DNA of 64,000 nt, taken from NCBI RefSeq assembly GCF_001522545.3, contig NC_031777.1:1531074-1595073 (forward strand). Reading direction: 5' to 3'. The notes below the pieces were generated by a model. It had not been told where the DNA came from, searched no databases, and saw only the letters and a program-made list of their open reading frames with translations. Both the position numbers and the translations under genes were made by a program. This DNA is from Parus major (taxonomy: Eukaryota > Chordata > Aves > Passeriformes > Paridae). Shown here piece by piece: positions 59,330 to 64,000 of the stretch. Position 1 is the stretch's first letter. Each line of letters begins with the position of its first letter.

Positions 59330-59596
59330 CCAGGGCCTGTAGTGCTGGGACAAGATGGAATGGCTTCAGGATTTGGATTAAGTACTGGGAAGGAATTTTT
59401 CGATGTGAGGGTGGGGAGGCCTTGGCAGAGGTTGCCCAGAGGAATTATGGATTCTCCATCCCTGGAAGTGTTCAAGGTAAGATGGGGCTTTAAACAGACT
59501 GATCTCCTGGAAAGTGGCCCTGCCCATGGCAGGGGGCTTAGAATGAGGTGATCTTCAAGGTCCTTTCTCCAACCCAAACCACTCTGTGCCTCTGGT
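59330..59596 (+). mobile_element. CR1 LINE 3' end
   Basis: TGGGACAAGATGGAATGGCT, GATGTGAGGGTGGGGAGGCC, TTGGCAGAGGTTGCCCAGAG, CCATCCCTGGAAGTGTTCAA, CTGCCCATGGCAGGGGGCTT, then GGTGATCTTCAAGGTCC and CCAACCCAAACCACTCTGTG follow in the standard order of avian CR1 3' ends. Truncated at the 5' side, as is usual for CR1. Confidence 0.9.
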
Positions 59597-60459
59597 CCTG
59601 AGGCAGGAGGTAATGCCATCCACGGGATCTCCTCACGGGGAGAACTACGGACAGACTCCGTGAGAAGGAGTGATGGAAACAAGCACCAAGCACTCATCAG
59701 CCTTCAAAACGCAATTTGTCAGTTAACTGCATGACTGGAAAAATCCTGAATGTGAACCAGAAAAAGAGGCCAGAGATACACAGAGCCTGCCCTCCCTCCC
59801 ACAGTGTAACCACAGAGCTGGAGGGCACCAACCACCACAGGTTTTTCACACCCAATCCATCCCTCTGAACATAAGAAATGACATTTCAAACACAAACACC
59901 ACGGGGTTTTGGTTCTGGATCCCCACTTAGCACTCTGCACAACCAGCCACGAATGCAGGTGAAGCCCTTCAGCTTCCCAGCACCTCTTCACTGACAAAAA
60001 AGTCATGGGCTACCTGTTCTCCTACCCTGTGCTCTTCACCTTGCTGAACTGAACTGCAAGACCTCCAAACCCACCCTCAGGAGGACTCCAAGCCCAGATA
60101 CACCCCAAGTGAGCCACTGGGCTGCTGCTGACCGACAGCTGCATCCTCAGCACCTCCTGAGCAGCACAGATTCCTTTGCTGATGGGTGATCAATACATCT
60201 CTTGGTGCTCACCCAAGATTCTCCATCCTGGGCTTGTGACGAGCGCAGCCAGCGCCGCTGCGAGGGCGGGCAGTGGATTTAGGATTTAGGCAGTGTTCCA
60301 TTTGCTCCACAGGGACAACCCAGCTCTTCCCACCACACCTTGACACGCTGGCCCTAAACTGGCTGGATCTCAGGGCCACTCCCACACCACCAGTGGCGTG
60401 GAGAGGGTTAAGTCCAGCCGGCAAGGCGCATCTCTGTTGCAAGAGTCCATTACCTCCCG

Positions 60460-60720
60460 CCACATTACCTCATTCATTTCTTATATGCGGATGGTTTATT
60501 CTCCCATGAGCACCCTCGCTGGCAGACATGGCTAGTGTAAAGTCCCCTCCCTCCCCTGTATTTCTCTATCCATCACATTTAACACTCTGACAGTAACAGT
60601 CTATAATGTTTCTATTCTACAAAACCGCTCTGTCAACTCCAGGCTTCCAGAGCAGCAACTGAGGAAAATAAATAACATCAACGCCAGGCCCGACAGTATC
60701 ACAGCTTGCTTTCTGCTGGG
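60460..60720. promoter_or_regulatory. Candidate conserved non-coding element, intron 2
   Basis: Repeat-free unique sequence with ATTACCTCATTC, TTCTTATATGCGG, a TGACAG half-site (60588-60593) and AAATAAATAACATC. Function inferred. Confidence 0.3.
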
Positions 60721-63700
60721 GGTTTAGTTTTTATTTTGTGTTGATTTTTTGGTTTTGGTTTTGTTGGGTTTTTTTTTTTTTAAGAAGGGAAAAAATAGGA
60801 GAGTGAAAGAAAAAAGGGGAAAGAAGTGCAGGCATGTTACATGTGGAGAGAGACAGGCCTGAGCTTCCTTCTCAGCTAAAAGCCCCTCAGAGATGAGCAC
60901 GGTGCTCCCAGTGCAAAGGAACTGCCCCCACCCTGTGCCCAATTCCCTGGGGACACAATGGCTTAAAAAGAGGGGACAGGGGGCCATATCCAGCTTCCCT
61001 CCAATGCCAGCTGAGGGTGTGTGAGTGCAGGCAGCTGCCCACAAGGGCAGGAATGGGCTGGGCAGCAGTCACAGAAGCTGTTTGGGGGAGTGGAGGCTGG
61101 GCAGAGAGGGGAGAGGGCTTGCAGGTATCAGAGATGGAGAATTCAACCCACCACTGGCCACCCCACAGCAGCAGCAGCAGGCAAAACCCCATCTGCTCCA
61201 CACCAGCCCCAGGTCAGGAATCCCTAATCCACTTAGATAATCCACTCCAGCTCGTGGCTTAGTGGCCTCTCTGTGTTTTTCATCTCCTTTCACTCCTGTG
61301 AAACTCCCTGGGGTTGAAATCAGGCTGCCACTCCAGGGGTTTGCCTGCTCCCTTCTGCAGCTGCACAAGTGACCCCAGCACCCAGCAGTAGGGAGGGCAA
61401 GGGGGAACCCACCCAAGTAAGTATTGCCACCTTATAATAACAAACCAAAACATAATAAATTCCACCTTAAGAAACTGCCTAGCACTTTAGAAAGCAAAAG
61501 TCCAGCAGAAAAAAAATGCACTTATCCCAGTATTTTTGCTTTTCCTTGACAGGACTGCATTGGTACTCATTTTAAGTCCCTTTTTGCAAGCTCACCTCCC
61601 TTCAGTATGAGCCACACAGGCCTGACAAATAAGGACCTGCTCAGGTGCTGTTCTTCACTGGGAAAAAAGAATTTGAAAATAATTACATGCACAAGAACTT
61701 TTCCAATCAATTGGAGAGAGACACAGCCCTTGACAGCCTGCAGATCTGGGAGCAGCGCTCACCAGGCAGCTTTACAGAAACCAGCAGGGATGCACAAGCC
61801 AGCAGTGGAAGCATGAGGCTGGAGGGGATGCTCAGAGGAGAGGGAGGTTTGGAGGGCTCAGAAAACATGGGGAGCAGGTAATTGTCCCTGCAGCCTCCCC
61901 CAGTTATCTGCTTCTCCAACTCCTTTGTGTAAAGCAGCTTTGAAATCAAGCTGATACCCTGCAGCTTGACACAGGGCACGGTCCTCATCAGCCCCAAATG
62001 GGGATAGGCACAGGGTGACATCACCCCACATTGCTTTCAAGTAAACAAAAAAAGAAAAGAAAAAAAAAAGAAAAAGCAAGCAAACAAACAAACAAAAAAA
62101 AAAAAGAAGAAAAGAGCAAGCAGAAAACAGTTCCCTCTTTTGTTTACATACCTGCCAAGGGCTGACGCTGGCTGCTGTCAGTCATTTGTATGAGCTGACG
62201 GTTTTCTAGCCCAAAGCAACCCAAGCGATAGCAAGGCAAGAAATAAAGGAACAGATCCTGCTCTGAGAGCCCCACACCACCCCCAGCTCACCCTGCCACC
62301 TCTGCCTGGGGAGGAAAACACACCCAGCAACCAGAAAGGCTTGGGGTGTGGAAACTGAACCTGGTGCTCTGACTCCTGCTAAGGTAGAGCATCACCTCAG
62401 GACCCCAGAGCAACACCAGCACCAAGCTCTGCTGAGCATCCAAAATTTGAAGAGCTGGAACAGAAACAATGTTTGCACATGAGCATCCTCTCCACAATTC
62501 CCCCAGATTCCTCTGCACCACGAGCTGGGCTGTGCTGCCAAGCCCCCAGAGCTGCTCAGCAAACCCTGAGCCTGGAAGGATGCTAATGGGATTTGGGCTC
62601 CTGTCTGAAACGAGCTAAAGGATTAGGGCTCCAGAAGCAACCACCTTAGCACGGACTCCCGGTTCTCTGCTGGGAAAGGCCTTTATTCTGCTGCGAAAAG
62701 AAACTTCCCACTTGGCAAAAGCAAGAATGAAGCTTCCCGCAGTGGTCTGACAGCATAATGTGTGTGCAGCCCCTGTGTACACACACCCCCACACAGGCTC
62801 ACAGGGAACAGGCACGAGAAATACAAAGAATGAAGGCACAATGAAAGGTGCAAACCAAACTCTTGAGCTGTGATGTGGAAAAACGCACAAATGTTTGGGT
62901 TTTTTTTTTATCAAGCTGTATTATTTCCCATTCATAAACATCCCTCTCAATAGCTATGTATGTACTCAGATAAAATTTGTATTTAGCTCAGTCCTGTCAC
63001 TGGGAAGTATGTTATTTGCTCGTTGATTGCTGCCATTATTCGCTGTATTAAAAAAAAAAAAACAAGAAGGAAAAAAAAAAAGGCCCTTCCTTTGCCCAAC
63101 ACGAGAGGGGAAACTGGGTGCTGGGACTAACCAGAGAGCAACCCCTGGAGAGAAATGTTTGCAAACAGCTCACAGGCTGAGATTTGTTTCTGAAACCCAC
63201 ATATGCTTACACAATTAATCCATTTCCTATTTACTTTTGCATCAAGAAATTCGCAGAGCTATAAAGCAAAACCAGTGGGTTTGGAGCAAGGGGGAGGGTT
63301 CACAACTTGCTTTATTCACTCCCCAGGATCTGGGGAGACTCAGTGCCCTGTGGGTAGACACAGCAAGTTTGGCTGTTGTGTGGAATGCTCAAACCTTCCA
63401 TGTTTTGGTTACCAAAATTCAAGGCTGGAGACTTGTCTGCAGGACCAGCAGCATCTTCTGCTGTGCCTGCAGCAGAGCCCTCCGATGGACAGAAGTGATG
63501 GAAGCAGCGTGCAGATAAACCCAGCTTTCCTACCTTCAAGAAATACAAGATTTAGGCAGTTTATTGCAGGGCAGGAGGAAACTGAGGAAGCAGAAGATGC
63601 TCTGGTTCCAATGAAGGCCCAGCAGGGCTCCTCGGGGAGCAGCCAGCGTGGCACCAGAGGGCAGCAGTGCCAAAGCCACCCAGCACTGCCCTGCTGAAAG

Positions 63701-64000
63701 CCCTGAACTCCCAGCTCCTGCCAAGACACGCTCACCAGGAACCCTCACCCAGAGAGAGAAGGCAGGAAAACACCAGCACTGACCATTTGATCCCTTTCCT
63801 TTACAGAAAGCTCAGTGCCATTCAGCAGTCATGTTCCAAACCAAACTTAGGTGGTTTTTTGCTGCTGCTTTGAGGACAACGTCAAACATTGGGAGCTTCA
63901 TCCTGGTGCTTGTATGGTTTGGCACTGCTTCCCATCAGTGGATGGTCCCTGTGCTTGGGAGTTTATGGGTTTTGAACACCCAGGCACTACAGCCAAGGAA
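60720..64000. other. PBX1: Intron 2 segment to window end
   Basis: Unique intron with A- and T-rich low-complexity runs (60725-60805, 62041-62120, 63050-63080). The pieces 62140-62240 and 62920-63050 (TGTATTATTTCCCATTCATA, TCGTTGATTGCTGCC) may be constrained. Exon 2 of PBX1 was not seen. Confidence 0.5.

Larger units (their letters stand above)
27447..64000 (-). other. PBX1: PBX1 intron 2 (3' portion, extends beyond window)
   Basis: At least 36.5 kb upstream of exon 3 ending in CTCCTGCAG. Exon 2, which should encode the KHALNCHRMKPALF segment, was looked for on the minus strand and not seen, so the intron runs past 64000. In mammals this intron is also very large. It carries CR1 remnants, simple repeats and many candidate enhancers listed separately; no second gene. 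Confidence 0.85.

Noticed and set aside
27447..64000. Search for PBX1 exon 2 (KHALNCHRMKPALF and CEIKEKT coding sequence)
   Set aside because: No matching sequence was seen on the minus strand; the exon is presumed to lie beyond 64000.

Overview
This window is vertebrate, almost certainly bird, genomic DNA holding the 3' three-quarters of one gene: PBX1, the TALE-class homeodomain transcription factor, on the minus strand. Seven coding exons (3 to 9, using human exon numbering) were located base by base at 27446-27202, 24924-24734, 23520-23385, 20417-20258, 13081-12969, 11371-11282 and 5159-5067. Every internal intron starts with GT and ends with AG. The reading frame stays open across all seven exons, which encode the residues equivalent to about 89-430 of the 430-residue human protein. 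Exons 1 and 2 (residues 1 to about 88) were not found and should lie beyond base 64000. The bird assignment rests on CR1-type LINE remnants, sparse interspersed repeats and short introns between exons 3 and 9 (about 22 kb). Songbird versus other bird is not resolved.

Layout from left to right: bases 1 to about 640 are sequence downstream of the gene. About 640-5066 is a 4.4 kb 3' UTR full of homopolymer and triplet tracts, with a distal AATAAA at 667-662 and a likely proximal poly(A) cluster at 2370-2357. Bases 5067-27446 carry exons 9 to 3 and introns 8 to 3. Bases 27447-64000 are all intron 2, at least 36.5 kb with no recognisable exon.

The alternative PBX1a/PBX1b system is visible in the sequence. 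Exon 7 is 113 bp, so skipping it shifts the frame of exon 8 and gives the short PBX1b tail, ending at a TGA at 11327-11325. A 155-base assembly gap lies in intron 7, 136 bases beyond the exon 7 donor.

The introns hold many stretches that look like conserved non-coding regulatory DNA: ATTA-rich, with octamer, CRE, GATA, MEIS/PREP (TGACAG) and PBX-HOX (TGATTAAT) motifs. There is also a CpG island in intron 8. Conservation cannot be tested here, so these calls are inference. Interspersed repeats are three CR1 3' ends and one decayed LINE reverse-transcriptase piece. No second protein-coding gene, RNA gene, CRISPR array or viral element could be supported, and I found no undescribed gene system. 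The most interesting items are regulatory: the helically spaced TAATTA array, the MEIS/PBX composite site, the intronic CpG island, the TG-repeat acceptor of the last exon and the dual-frame exon 8.
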